From Bryopsis sp. KO-2023 (Eukaryota > Chlorophyta > Ulvophyceae > Bryopsidales > Bryopsidaceae): a stretch of 64,000 nt of DNA. Each line of letters begins with the position of its first letter. Position 1 is the stretch's first letter. The translations under genes were made by a program, and so were the position numbers. The notes under the pieces were generated by a model. That model made no database searches and had not been told where the DNA came from. It saw nothing but the letters and a program-made list of their open reading frames with translations. The stretch is from assembly GCA_030272585.1 (NCBI GenBank), contig BSYQ01000010.1, positions 3,224,001 through 3,288,000 of the forward strand, in the 5' to 3' direction. This document shows positions 13,072 through 24,015 of the stretch, one piece after another.

Positions 13072-14769
13072 TCACACTATCCCCTCCAGTGTCTTATCAA
13101 ATCCCAGCAACTCAAAATCTTGTCGATAATTTCTAACGACCTCATCTGCGCAATTTTTGGACCGATTGAACAGGTCGAAATACACGTTTTTCCCAACATC
13201 GTTTTGTGAGTGCCTTTTATTTGAGTTTTTGGCGATGTTCTCCAATCCCAACTCGGGCAGTCCGCTGGGCTTTCTGTTGTTTATTTCATTCAGGATTGTT
13301 TCTAGGTCATCAGTCAGACGCTCGGTGTGTCCTAGAAAATCGACGGCTGGTCGGCCATCTTGTGTGAACAAACAGGTGCTTTGGTTTGAAAAATGGGCTG
13401 CGTGAAAATACACTTCTTGTGGGCAGCACCTGTTAACAAAATAAAAAATATGAAAAAATATATATAAAATAATACTAAATATTATAATATCTTGCTAATT
13501 ATTAAAAAATAATAACTATAATACTTTGAACCACATGCAGAAAAAATAAAAGAAGAAGAAAAAAAAATGCGACTCTGTTGTACATTGGAGAAAAGCGTGA
13601 TTTCTTTCGACACTTGGGAAAAAAAAGTGGAGTGATCGTTTGTATAAGGGGAAAAAAAACAGTGGCTCGTTCTGGGCAAATGAAAAAAAAGAGAAAAAAG
13701 GCATTTTTTTTCTGTTGTTGATGAGAAAACACATTGTATGTTTGGTTTATCGTTTTAAGCTACCTTTCGCACGATGCGACATGACTGTAAGGATTCGAGC
13801 AAGATTCCTCAAAAGACGGTTTCTTGCATTTTTCTGGCATCCTTTTATTGGAAAATTCGTAGGCACTGGCGAATCGAGAAAACGGATTCCTGACCACCGA
13901 AAACACGAAATAATCCTTCCACCATTCGGACAGGGTTGCATGCTCCATGTCAGTCGTGATTTTGTCGACATCGAATGCCAACACATCCGTCAAATGCGAC
14001 GAGCAGAACTCAAACGAGCTATCCTCCGGCACCTTCCATCTGAGAATCAGAAATTTCAAATTTCAAATAAAAAATCCCAAAGATTACAGGAACAAGAATT
14101 ACTAATTACTTGATTCCGACACCGTTACGAGTTTTAGAAGATGGGGGTCAAAATATTCTGAACCTTCTTGGGGTGCTGATGGTTTTGATCCGTTTATAAT
14201 CTGATTATAACCTGATGACCTCAACTAAAAGTAGTAACGAACACACTGGTAAACATTGAGCATTACCTATCTCCACAGATATTTCCCAGGCTGGCCCGTG
14301 CTGCAGTGCCGCCCACTTTGTAACCCTTGATCCAAATGAATTTGTAATGGTGGTTGATCAGCACTTGGCATCCTTCTCCAGGATTTTGACCCAGAGCCAT
14401 CGAAGGGTGCATCACTTCCACACCGCCACCCCTCCTCCCCCCAAAATAATCAGTCAACCACCGAAAATACAGCTCCACTCTTTCGCCACCAAACCCACGC
14501 AGGATTTGAATGTCTGGTGGCATCCCACTTTTCTTCAAGTAACCATGCATCAGGGGGTTGGAGTGGATGACTGTGGGGGGGACTGGATTGACCGTGGTGC
14601 TGGTGTTTGAAGTGGAGGGTGGTGGAAATTGGGCGATGTATCTGTTGTGGTGGGACGTCGGGCCCAGTTCTTGTGAGGTCAAAATTTCATAGAGGAAAAC
14701 AGCTGGCACGATCGCACAGAATAGGAAGAGCTGCTGCTTGCCTCTGGGGTGGTTCTTGGCATCCGACAT
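13072..14769 (-). CDS. Carbohydrate sulfotransferase (Sulfotransfer_2 type), type II membrane protein
   Basis: Three exons (14267-14769, 13764-14039, 13072-13429) join in phase to 378 residues. The start gives a short cytosolic tail and a signal-anchor (QQLFLFCAIVPAVFLYEIL), the usual layout of Golgi sulfotransferases. The 5'-phosphosulfate-binding element is seen as FIWIKGYKVGGTAARASL, and the 3'-phosphate-binding element as FSVVRNPFSRFASAYEF. The C-terminal exon carries a family-like QS...DFLGHTERL stretch. By family knowledge it would move sulfate from PAPS to a glycan hydroxyl in the Golgi lumen; the acceptor cannot be told. Frame is open above 14769 to 14925, but the ATG at 14769 sits just after a possible splice acceptor, so a further 5' exon is possible. 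Confidence 0.85.
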
Positions 14770-15467
14770 CCCTGCGGATGATAAAAACAACAGATCCTCT
14801 GAATCATCATCAAAGATGTTGAAAAATACGCATGGAACTGTAGTGGGTGTAGTTGACTGAACCCCCAGGAAACTGCGAAATCTAGATAAATCTTCCTCCA
14901 TTCGTTTTCGGGCACCATCTAGCAATAAATCCCTTCAGGTTGCACAACATGTTCACTATCTCCTGCATCTAGCATCTAATCATTGGATTAGATGCCCACC
15001 CCACTCAGCCACACCCCCACATTACAGTTCAAGCAGATAGATCTCAGGTTCAAAAGAATTGTTCATGTGTTCGAAATCTGGCATGTCGATCTATAGACGG
15101 CGCCGCCGTTTTGGTCCAGACCAACAGCATCCTTGGACTCACCACCGACAAGTGCGGGCCGCCCCTTCTTTCCCTGTCAGGCGAAAAGAAATGCCTCCTT
15201 GTTTTTGGGTTCGAGTTCGTGGGGTGCATTTTTGATGCCAAAATCTGACAAGACAGCGAAAGCGGATCGGCTTGGGTTGGCACAAACACGAAACGCGTAA
15301 TGTGTCACGAAATTTCAACGGCAGATTCGGTTTGGTTGATTTTGGTTCAGGAGATCGGATTTGGGGCACAGTCATTAGTCAGCCACAGAGGAATCGAACA
15401 GAAGCAGCACATGACATCAGAAGACGCCCGTTTCAAACGATCGGAAATCCCTTTGCCCTGATCAGAC

Positions 15468-17573
15468 ATGGAGAGCCTCGCTCAACGAACACTTGCACGA
15501 CCGAATTCGACCCTTCATGGCTCACGATCCATCTTCAAAACTGCAATTCCAAAATGCTCCACTAAAAAATTGGTGAAATACAGGGCTCAGGTGTGTGCAG
15601 GAACAGGATTCGGTCATCTTCTCAGATCAGATCTGGAGAGGTTGTGGTGGATCTTGGAATTACTTCGAAAAGTCCATCTTGCACTGTTATGACATCGACG
15701 AAAGGATAATTGCTGTGGAAAATGAAGGTTGGTTTTTCTGACGGTGTTTTTTTTGTTTTTTTTGGGGGGCTGTAAGGCAGCAGAGGATGGATTTGACGTT
15801 TCTGGATCAGTTGTGCAACCCAGCTTCAGGTCATCCCCCTTAGACTTGGAGGAATCTATGGTGGATTCCGATAAGGTGAGATGCAAGCACTGCATGGCAT
15901 GTACATTCGCATGCCGATGGACATTTACATGCAAACCAATTTACAACTGAAGTTGGATTTGAGGTGCGAAATTATGTGGGATGGAAATTTTCAAACAACC
16001 ATAGAACCTGAAAATTTTCGCAATTTGCGAATGTCGGGTGGGTGGTTACCCTTGGTTTGTTGCTGGCAGGTTCGAATCCTGTTCGTTGGAGAATGCAATG
16101 TTTGCAGGTATGGACTTTCTCACTCAGGCCCTTTCGTGCAAGTTGCTTGGGTTGATATTGGAGCTGTTGTTATTTCCCTGTGTTAAGAGCAAGGAAATGA
16201 AATTCGAGGGCATACCATTGCAATCTCAGACCTCCCCCCCCAAAAAAAATCCTCGAAGTATATATATATATATTTATTTATTTATGTATAAACTTCTATT
16301 GTACAGTTTGCCCTTGACACATTGGATGGATCATGTGGATTTCGTGAAACAGGTCGGTGCTGGCAGAAGCCTTCATGAAGCAGCTTATCGAGGAATGTGG
16401 TCTGACAGAATTTGTGGAGTGTGAATCCAAGGTAGAAGAGCAAAAATTCTATGAAAAACAAGCCGAAACAAACCTTTTCTTTTGCAAGGGCGCTGTTCCA
16501 CCATGTGGTCAGTCCATGCTTTTATTTTTGGTTTTCCTGCTGAATTAGTAAACCTGCAATTACTAATTTAGCAAACCTGCTGTGAAGGGGACCAGAGATT
16601 ACAACGATGGGGATCTAGTGGATTCAACGGTGGGCGAGGTGGCCAAAGACATGTTTGTGGTTCTGCCGGAAGGATTTCGAGCTAGGCAAATGAACGAAGA
16701 GAGGGACATCGTGGAGTTTGATTTGCACCTGGTCATGGATAAATTCACGGCCGCCGATGTGTTGAGAGAAGTAAGACTACCTTTGGAATTCTGTGTGGTG
16801 GTGGTGCTTTTTTTCTGTCTTTTTTATTGCTTGTTGAATGATATTCGACCTTAGATGCAAATAATCCATTTGCTCCAGTCGATGATTTTCTGCCTTATCG
16901 AGAGCTCACACACAAAATTTGGTTTCGAAAAAGGACAAAAATTGATGGGATGGATTCACATATTGCATGGAGAATGAAAGAAAGAACTTCCACATGATGT
17001 GTTGATTTTATTTTTTTTCCCGGAATGCACAGGTGTCGGTTTTCGATACGATTTTGAAAGGGAAAGGCTATTCACGCAAAGTGCGCAGGTTGGGCGAATT
17101 CCACCCCCAGTTGAAACAAGTGACAGATCCTGATGGCCAAGACATCGACGATCCTTTGTATGGAAACCCGGGCAGCGACAAAGAAATGGTGAACTGACAA
17201 AATGTCAAAATGTCAGACAAATTTCGCTTGGTTTTCAACCTGACATGCAAAAGCAACGCTCTCATGTAGCACATTAACACATTGAACCCTTGTGCTAATG
17301 GTTCTACCCAGCAAATGATATCATTACTTCAGGATCAGGGGAAAGAGCATGGCTGAACTTTTTCCTTTTTTTTGAACGTTTGTGTTGCAGGAAGCGGTTA
17401 GAAAGGTTGCGACTGTCATTCAATCGGCCTGTCTGGGGCTAATCCAATTCTTGCAAGAAGTCCAGGGTGAAGCAAAAAACGACCCGAAAGCGTTCAAGGC
17501 TATTTTGCGTTCCAGAATTCAGAGCATGGAAGGGATCGACTGGCTCGTTCCCCCCATGTTGCAATCCCAATAA
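15468..17573 (+). CDS. Low-molecular-weight protein tyrosine phosphatase homologue with altered P-loop
   Basis: Well supported exons are 15781-15875, 16070-16107, 16353-16431, 16588-16770, 17033-17188 and 17391-17573, all phase-consistent. An earlier exon ends at 15727. The fold signature is clear: a P-loop-like ILFVGECNVCRS, the family AEAF helix, MDKF segment, and the general-acid loop DDPLYGN near the C-terminus. However, the family P-loop is V-C-x-G-N-x-C-R-S. Here the nucleophilic Cys is Gly and the following Gly is Cys, so catalysis is probably lost. The 5' end is uncertain: ATG 15468 opens a Ser/Arg/Lys-rich, transit-peptide-like frame to a donor at 15591, but joining it to the exon ending 15727 needs an implausible 10-base intron. 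A small indel or another first exon is likely. Confidence 0.78.
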
Positions 17574-18321
17574 CATAGCATTCTTCTTTTTGTTTGCTTT
17601 CGAATAATCAACCAGCGATCGCAGTGGCCCCACCCTTCATTCACACTCTTTCCTGGATGGGCTGTTTTCTTGCCAAGATGGTTCATTTCTGGGTTTTTTT
17701 TGCTTAGTCAGAGATACCAGAGATGAACGTTGTTCCTGTCGGACCTCACTAGATTTAGCTCTGGTTTTTTTACCTCATTTCATTTTTTTCTCAGCCATTT
17801 AAGCGAGGAGATTTTTTGGATCAAAAAGATCTGTCACTGTTTGAACACAACCAGAATTGGGGCCAATTTGACAGCTATGATATATCCCTTTCGGGTCGTT
17901 TCATTTTCAAAAAGAAATACCTCTCAATACAAAATTTTGCCCAACTGACAGCAAATGCTCATCACTGAGTCGGGTGCCCCCACCCCTTCTAAGCGATAAA
18001 AGGAGCAGGAGCTCCACCGGACGACCATATTCCAAAGGAGAATTTCTCATGGACCGACTGCGACAATGTATGGCTTGATGGACCTGAAAAAGTCGGCCAC
18101 CACACAATTTCTTGTAAGAATCTGAAAGCAGTGTGCAGTAGAATATCAATCAATTGAAAAGAGGGAGACACGATAAATCAATGCAGAAATTCATTTGGGG
18201 AGATGGGGGAGAAGGGTCCAGAACATTTAGTAATCGAGAATCGCTCAGCAAGAATTGGAATCAGTGAAGAAAACATTGAACTTTTCAATGGGCCTGGAAG
18301 CATGTTCTTTTGTTGGGGTAT
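17574..18321. other. Intergenic between convergent genes
   Basis: This is the space between the stop codons of the phosphatase homologue (+) and the YCII gene (-). It is probably the two 3' UTRs. I see no further exon. Confidence 0.5.
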
Positions 18322-18823
18322 TCACCATTTTGTGACGAGTCCGTTCTGGACGTACGGATCAGCAGCAACATATTCTTCGATTTCCTTCAAAACAATGCAC
18401 AATTGAACAGTTACAGCCGGTGGGTTAGGCCGAGCCAATCAGAAACTCAATCGACGAAGTCTTTTGAGAGCTTGACTTATATCGCTCATTCAAAAATCGG
18501 ACAGTTCACAGGAAGCTTCCGGCCTCCACCCAACACCTGGGACCATGTGCTTCTTTTCAGCTATCTGAACTAGCCAGAAAAAAAACAGACAGAAGGGATC
18601 TCCACATTCCCTCAAGTCTTAAGCTACCTGCTTTGTGGATGCCTTGAATATGAAAAGGGCACCATCCACGGGGTCCCCACAGGCCCCCCCCATCACCAAT
18701 TTTCCATTTTCAAGCTGAAAAACAAAACAACATGCTTAAAACAACGGAGTCAAAACCAGGAGGGAGGCCAGTTCCAGTTCATTTGTCTAAGTTGACCTAT
18801 TGAAACCTTCTACTCGCCTCCCC

Positions 18824-18856
<33 letters not shown>

Positions 18857-19296
18857 ACCAACCAAGCAAACAAACGATTAATCAGGTTGATCGTAAAACG
18901 AATGAGCAAACGGATGATTAAGTGAACGAAGAGAAACTCACCTTTTCCTTTGCGGCTCCAAGATGGCCTGCTCTGTAGGGCCCCCTTTTCTCTAGAATGT
19001 CAGGGACATATTCGTAATGTAGGACATGATGTTGAGGTTCTTGCGCTGAAGCCTGCAACAAGTAGAAGAAATTCTATTGTCAATCCCCCCACCATCCACC
19101 GCCATGTCTAAAAGCCTTGAAAATGGCCCCCAAAAGCTCCCCATCCACCACTCCCTAGTCTTCGATCAATGTCTGGCTGGTTTGAATCTGACGCCCTTAC
19201 CATGCACCTCCACCCCAGCCGCCGAGAGGACGCTCTTGGAAACCTTGGAAGAGTCACGCAACGAAGGGCGCCTCTGGAAAGCGCTTGGGCAGCCAT
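18322..19296 (-). CDS. YCII-domain protein, organelle-targeted
   Basis: Four exons (19201-19296, 18942-19052, 18628-18714, 18322-18384) join in phase to 118 residues. The first exon encodes a 32-residue Arg/Ser/Ala-rich presequence without acids (MAAQALSRGALRCVTLPRFP...), typical of plastid or mitochondrial import. The rest is a complete YCII domain: HYEYVPDILEKRGPYRAGHL, then GGACGDPVDGALFIF, then the terminal YVAADPYVQNGLVTKW. YCII proteins are small dimeric ferredoxin-like folds with a conserved His/Asp pair and mostly unknown reactions. The start is 148 bases from the divergent ribosome recycling factor ATG, so a shared promoter is likely. Confidence 0.88.
18823..18851. repeat. Poly-C tract followed by poly-A in a YCII intron
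   Basis: A C run of about 22 bases followed directly by nine or so A lies inside an intron of the YCII gene. Run length is likely uncertain in sequencing. Confidence 0.8.
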
Positions 19297-19444
19297 CGAT
19301 CAAAAGGGAGCTGTCCTGCGATCGAAACTGAGCGTGCGACGCCAACATTTCGATTTCCCTGTCAAAGTGAAATGCGATTTGTGATCGTGTCACCGACAAA
19401 GCAACTTCCGGGTCCATATTCGCTTGGCCGACGGCTGCGCTGAA
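19297..19444. promoter_or_regulatory. Compact divergent promoter, YCII / ribosome recycling factor
   Basis: Only 148 bases separate the two start codons of oppositely transcribed organelle-protein genes, so this interval must hold both 5' UTRs and probably both core promoters. No TATA box is evident. Confidence 0.55.
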
Positions 19445-20615
19445 ATGATCGTTCGTCGTGTTCTGGGCGTGTGTGCCAAAACCCGACGCTTTGCGGCGGA
19501 AAGCGGCGTCTGGCTCCCTGCCATCTTCTCGACGGCGTCTGGAATAGAGTGCTTTAACAGTGCCGCGCAGTTCTCTCCGACTGACCACCGCCAATACCCT
19601 AAGACGTCGCACAATGACGTCTACTGTTTTCCTTCTCTGGTTCGGCATCTCGCCAAGAAACCGAGCGGTGGTGCTGCTGGGGGTGGACTAGCGTTTGATG
19701 ATTTTTCCACGAAAGAGATGGAGAATCTGATGGAGAAGGCGTTGGATCATTTTCGGGGGGAACTGTCGAACGTGAGGGCGGGCCGGGCTTCGCCAGGTAT
19801 GTTGGATCACATTTCGGTGATCGCTTACGGCGAAAAAACGCCAATGAAAGCGGTTGGGACTGTGATCGTCAAAGATCCCCAGCTCTTGGGCGTTTCTGTC
19901 TTCGACCCCGACACAGTGGACGCCGTGGTTAAAGCGATTCGAGAGTCGCCGTTGAACTTGAATCCCTCTGCGGAGGGTACTGAGATCCTGGTACCAATCC
20001 CTAAGCCCACCAAGGAAGGGCTCCAAGGTTTGGCGAAAGTCGTCGCCAAGGAAGCGGAAAAATGCAAGGTATTCTATGTTCGACTTCTTGTGCAATCCTG
20101 CAAAAATTTGCAGGGTGTGGATCGAAGGGGAGGGGGGGGGGGGGGGTTGGAAGCAGGCAAAGAGTGCTGGAAGAAAAACCAGAAAATCAATTTTGGCCTT
20201 CAGATTTTGATGATGAAAATAAAATATTAAAATATTCTCCATATTTTCTGGAATTTACATTTTTGGTGGTAACACGAGCACGCCCCTGAATCGAAACTAG
20301 CTGTCTGAAATAGCAAAGCATGGCAAAACCACATGAATTGAACAGTTTACAAACTCTGAGGATGGAAGGTAGATGGGGGATGGAGCGGAGTTCGATAAGA
20401 AAGGGAGTTGATGGTGCGAAATCAACTTTGTTGTGTTTGTTTTTCAGGTGAGTGTCAGGAACGGAAGGAAAGTGGGGCTGGAGCAAGCAAAGCAGCTGGT
20501 GTCCGAAGATGACAAGAAAAGAGCAGAGAAAGATGTGCAGAAATTGACGGACAAATTCGTGGGGGAAGTCGACAGAATCAAGCAGGTCAAAGAAAAGGAG
20601 TTGCTCCACTGGTAG
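19445..20615 (+). CDS. frr: Ribosome recycling factor, organellar
   Basis: Two exons (19445-20068, 20448-20615) join in phase to 263 residues. About 85 N-terminal residues form a presequence (MIVRRVLGVCAKTRRFAAES...), pointing to mitochondria or plastid. The RRF domain then runs to the end: MEKALDHFRGELSNVRAGRA with the diagnostic R-G-R-A, PQLLGVSVFD, ESPLNLNPS, VPIPKPTKEGLQGLAKVV and a C-terminal QKLTDKFVGEVD helix. RRF works with EF-G to split post-termination organellar ribosomes. The stretch around VRNGRKVG is slightly shorter than the usual VRNIRRDA segment. An in-frame TTG at 19424 is not preferred over the ATG. Confidence 0.92.
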
Positions 20616-20920
20616 CTGTGCAACGTTTAGATAGATAAGAGAGTTTGCGGGGGGGGGCCCAGGGATGTGGAGCGGATGTGTGCTGGTGGAGGGGGGGTAT
20701 GCAGGCTGGTTTGTTCAAACTTTGGTAGATGAGATGAGATGTGCTGGAGATCGGGTGCAAAATTTTGAGTCAAGCGTGTGTGCCTGAGTAATTCTCTGTC
20801 GAGCAAAACTAACGAAGAGTTTCGAATTGCTGGGTTGTATTGTATTCGTTTCCAGTGCTTTTTCCTGAACCCCTTTGCTGCCATGGGCAACCCTGTTAAA
20901 ACATGAATCCTCTGACCTGA

Positions 20921-21268
20921 CTAGAATCGAACGAATCTCATTCTTAGAAAATAAGCAAGCCCCACGGCAATTCCACCCAGATGCGCAGCATGAGATATGT
21001 TTCCCTGTCGAAAGAAGATTTCCGCTCAAGAAACGAGGAAACAGAAAACAAATTCGTGTCTGGAACCGTGGAGCTATGGTTTTTTTTGGGGGGCAATCTT
21101 TAGTCTGACAAAGGAGGGGGGGGAATGACGGGTAGAAATAATGTGATCTAAGGATGTTCAGCACAACACGATGTGTGTCGTCGCAACATCGTGTGGAGAA
21201 CAGAATTTTAGTTAATTGGAAGGTGGTGAGATTCACCAGTTAATATTTTAAAACGAAAAAGTGGTATG

Positions 21269-21299
<31 letters not shown>

Positions 21300-23142
21300 G
21301 TAAATATATACCAAGGATATATTCGAGGTTTCCGTTCGATGGTGCCCGAAACACAATGAAGGGATGATGACCCACCTGTGAATTCATGAAGCCTGCAAAA
21401 TCATGAAGAAGAAAACCCAGCCCCACAAGGAAAGCTGGAACAGGGATGAGGAAATTGAGATATATGATATCCTTGGGGAACATCAGAATGAAGAGGGTCG
21501 TTATGGTTTTCACTGCTCCACTCGCACCCAGCGTCGGAGGATCGTATCTTGCCCAGGGGTGGCGACCTTGATAGATAGATAACCACACGGTTGATTTAAA
21601 CAACAAAAAAAATGCAGGAAAAAAACCTGGCAAAAATCGACAAAATGAATCGATAAATGTCAGGATTGGGGAAAAAGGAAAAGTACTGAAGGGGTGTCGA
21701 TTGTGGATGTTAGGAGAGAAAAAAAAGCAATGAAAGATTTCCATTTTTTTTCTTTTTCTTCTTTTTTTGGGAGTTGGTTTCGTGAACGTTCAACAAAGAG
21801 GGCAAAAAAGTGATGGTGGGTCGATCACTACACCCTTCATCGTATTTAGTGTAGCCTACACTATTTCCGTGTACGGCAGAAATTTTAGAAAACAGAAAAT
21901 AGTGTAGGCCACACTATTTCCGAAATCTACACTTCTACACCCTTCATCGTATTTAGTGTAGCCTACACTATTTCCGTGTACGGCAGAAATTTTAGAAAAC
22001 AGAAAATAGTGTGGGCCACACTATTTCCGAAATCTACACTTCTAGTTAACGTTTCGGTTTTCCATGAATTAGTGTGGCCTGCACTATTACTGAGGTAACA
22101 CTATTAAAAGACCCACACTAAATACGATTGAGGGTGTAGCATATCGCTGTTAGAGCCCAGCTTTTTTTTCTTTCTTTCTCAATCTATACCTGCAGATTCT
22201 TTGTATTTGATCGCCGTGTCCGCCACAGATCCAACTAAGCCCCCTGTCAAATACAACTTCATCATCTGTACGGCAGCAGTACAAGATTCATTTTTTTTTT
22301 TCATGGCATGTTGTGTTGAAGAAGTGCTGTTTTTCTTGAGGAAATAAAAAGGGCTGGATGGAAAATAAAAAGAGCGCCAGAAATCGTACAGCTGCAAAAC
22401 GAAGTGAGATTCTAAAAACATGGTTACGAATTGCGTAGACAAAAAATCGGCCAGGTGCAACCGCCATCGATGAGGAATATTGAGTTCATAAAAAAAATCG
22501 TCATTGACTTTTCGTTTTTCTTTATTTTTCTTCCCCAGGGCTTGAATAGGATCGATCGCAGTACATAGTCCTCACCGAAATGTATGAAAATATGATTATT
22601 CGAAATTAAAAATGACAGAAATGACGTGTATGTGACGACTTTCGTGTCGATACCTTCTGCCCTCCCAGAACTCTGCTGAGCGTCCTTCCGAAAAAGAACA
22701 GCGCCATCATATTAACGGCGAGATGCGTAAAATCCTTGTGCGAAAACGCAGACGTCACCAGCGTGTGAATCCTGCCCTCCTCCAGGTTCCGCAAACCGCT
22801 CGTGAAGTGATCCAACATAAACCGCCAGTTCGATTCCATTTGCCATATTGCGAAAACGGCCGCATTCGTCCCGATCAAACCGTAAAGCACGTGTTCAGGG
22901 GATCCCCAATAGCCTCCGCCGCCGCCGTTCCAACGAGTTGTATTGAAACTTTGTCGCGAAAGAGATGGCCACCAGTTCCGACCTTGGTATGCTAAGCTGG
23001 CGGCACGAGAGAGGGAGTTACTGGCATCGCTGGCGAAATTTTGCAGGCAAAGTTTCGAGGATTTTGCGGCCGTGGCCGAAGTCGAGGGGAGGGACTCGAA
23101 ACACAGACCGCATAATCGTCGAATGCTGTTGCGCATGTTCAT
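20921..23142 (-). CDS. Mitochondrial rhomboid intramembrane serine protease (RBL12-like)
   Basis: Four exons (22654-23142, 22190-22265, 21376-21566, 20921-21004) join in phase to 279 residues. The first 60 or so residues are basic and Ser/Ala-rich, a likely mitochondrial presequence. The rhomboid core shows the HTLVTSAFSHKDFTHLAVNM block with the loop/His-Asn residues, the catalytic serine in GASGAV (about residue 204), and the catalytic histidine helix SHAAHLGGIAVGLAYF near the C-terminus. The order and spacing recall plant mitochondrial RBL12-type rhomboids rather than secretory ones (family knowledge, by eye). It would cleave single-span proteins of the inner membrane. The second intron carries an inverted-repeat element (21828-22139). 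Confidence 0.92.
21828..22139. mobile_element. MITE-like element with terminal inverted repeats in a rhomboid intron
   Basis: The first 24 bases (starting CTACACCCTTCATCG) and the last 24 (ending CGATTGAGGGTGTAG) are reverse complements with two mismatches. Inside, a 107-bp unit occurs twice in tandem (21828-21934 and 21935-22041) with one visible difference. Short palindromes (AGTGTAGGCCACACT) recur. There is no open frame, so it would be non-autonomous. Both ends are flanked by CA, but a longer target duplication is not evident. Confidence 0.6.
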
Positions 23143-23215
23143 CGAGCAAAAAAGGAACTCAGGTTTTTGGCTGAGTGAGACTGGTGATCAGTGTATTTTT
23201 TTTCAATTTCACTAG

Positions 23216-23572
23216 CCCCAAAGTGGCCCTAAATTTGGCCGTTTCATCCAGTTGTGGCCCTTTTGTGGCCCCAATTTGTCCGAAAAAAATAGAATGTGGC
23301 CCCAAATTCAAAAACAGAAATCACAAGGCTTGGTGTTTATATAGCATTTACATCATGTTGTTGGTTTTGATTATTGTGGAAACTCCATTGATTTCTTGGA
23401 TGTGGCCCAGGGCTTAGAAACTTCGGGTGAATGTGGCCCTTTTGTGGCCCAAAATTCATCATGTGATAAAACGTTTTGGCCCTTTTGTGGCCCTAAAATT
23501 TGCCATTCTGATTTTTTGGGGGGCCAAAATGGGCCAAAAGGGCCACAATGGGCCACAAAAAAATACGCTGCT
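23216..23572. repeat. GGCCC-rich direct and inverted repeat cluster
   Basis: The word TGGCCC, often as GGCCCTTTTGTGGCCC, recurs about ten times on the plus strand between 23216 and 23494. It is followed at about 23521-23560 by its inverse (GGGCCAAAAGGGCCACAA). The array could fold into alternative stems. It sits between the divergent starts of the rhomboid and DeSI genes and encodes nothing convincing. Confidence 0.65.
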
Positions 23573-24015
23573 GGTGATGCCTGCAGCCAACATTCTATTC
23601 CATTTTTCCTTTTTGGAGAATTTAGAGATGCAACAGAATTCGGCAGTGGATTGCAAGGGAAATATGATTTGATGTTTGTTTGTTTGTTTGTTTGATTGCA
23701 AGGGTCTTGAAGTGATTTGAATTTCCACCACAGAATAAAAAGCAAGGAAATCGAAGTTGAGTGAAGCTGTGGTTTTCCAAGTTTGACGCTGACAGCCCCT
23801 CTCGAGATCCTTACGCAACCCCAAACTCATTGGGACACACTCAAAAGCTGCTGGAAGCGGCGCGAAGTTTCTGGAATCCAACCATCAAATCGTTCTTATC
23901 AGCCAGCACGAGTGTTGCATACAGTGCTACCGATTTCAGTTCGCCGATCACCGAATTCGATTTTCAAAAAAAACAAACGAAACCAAAGACCGAACACGGG
24001 TATTTTTGCAAAAGC

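Noticed and set aside
16066-16085. tRNA T-arm (GCAGGTTCGAATCCTGT) suggesting a tRNA gene
   Set aside because: It lies in a protein exon of the LMW-PTP homologue (VRILFVG), with phase-correct splice sites and no acceptor or anticodon stem around it.
23761-24015. N-terminal extension of the DeSI protein
   Set aside because: The frame is open, but begins at GTG and contains no ATG before 24016. Kept only as a possible upstream exon.
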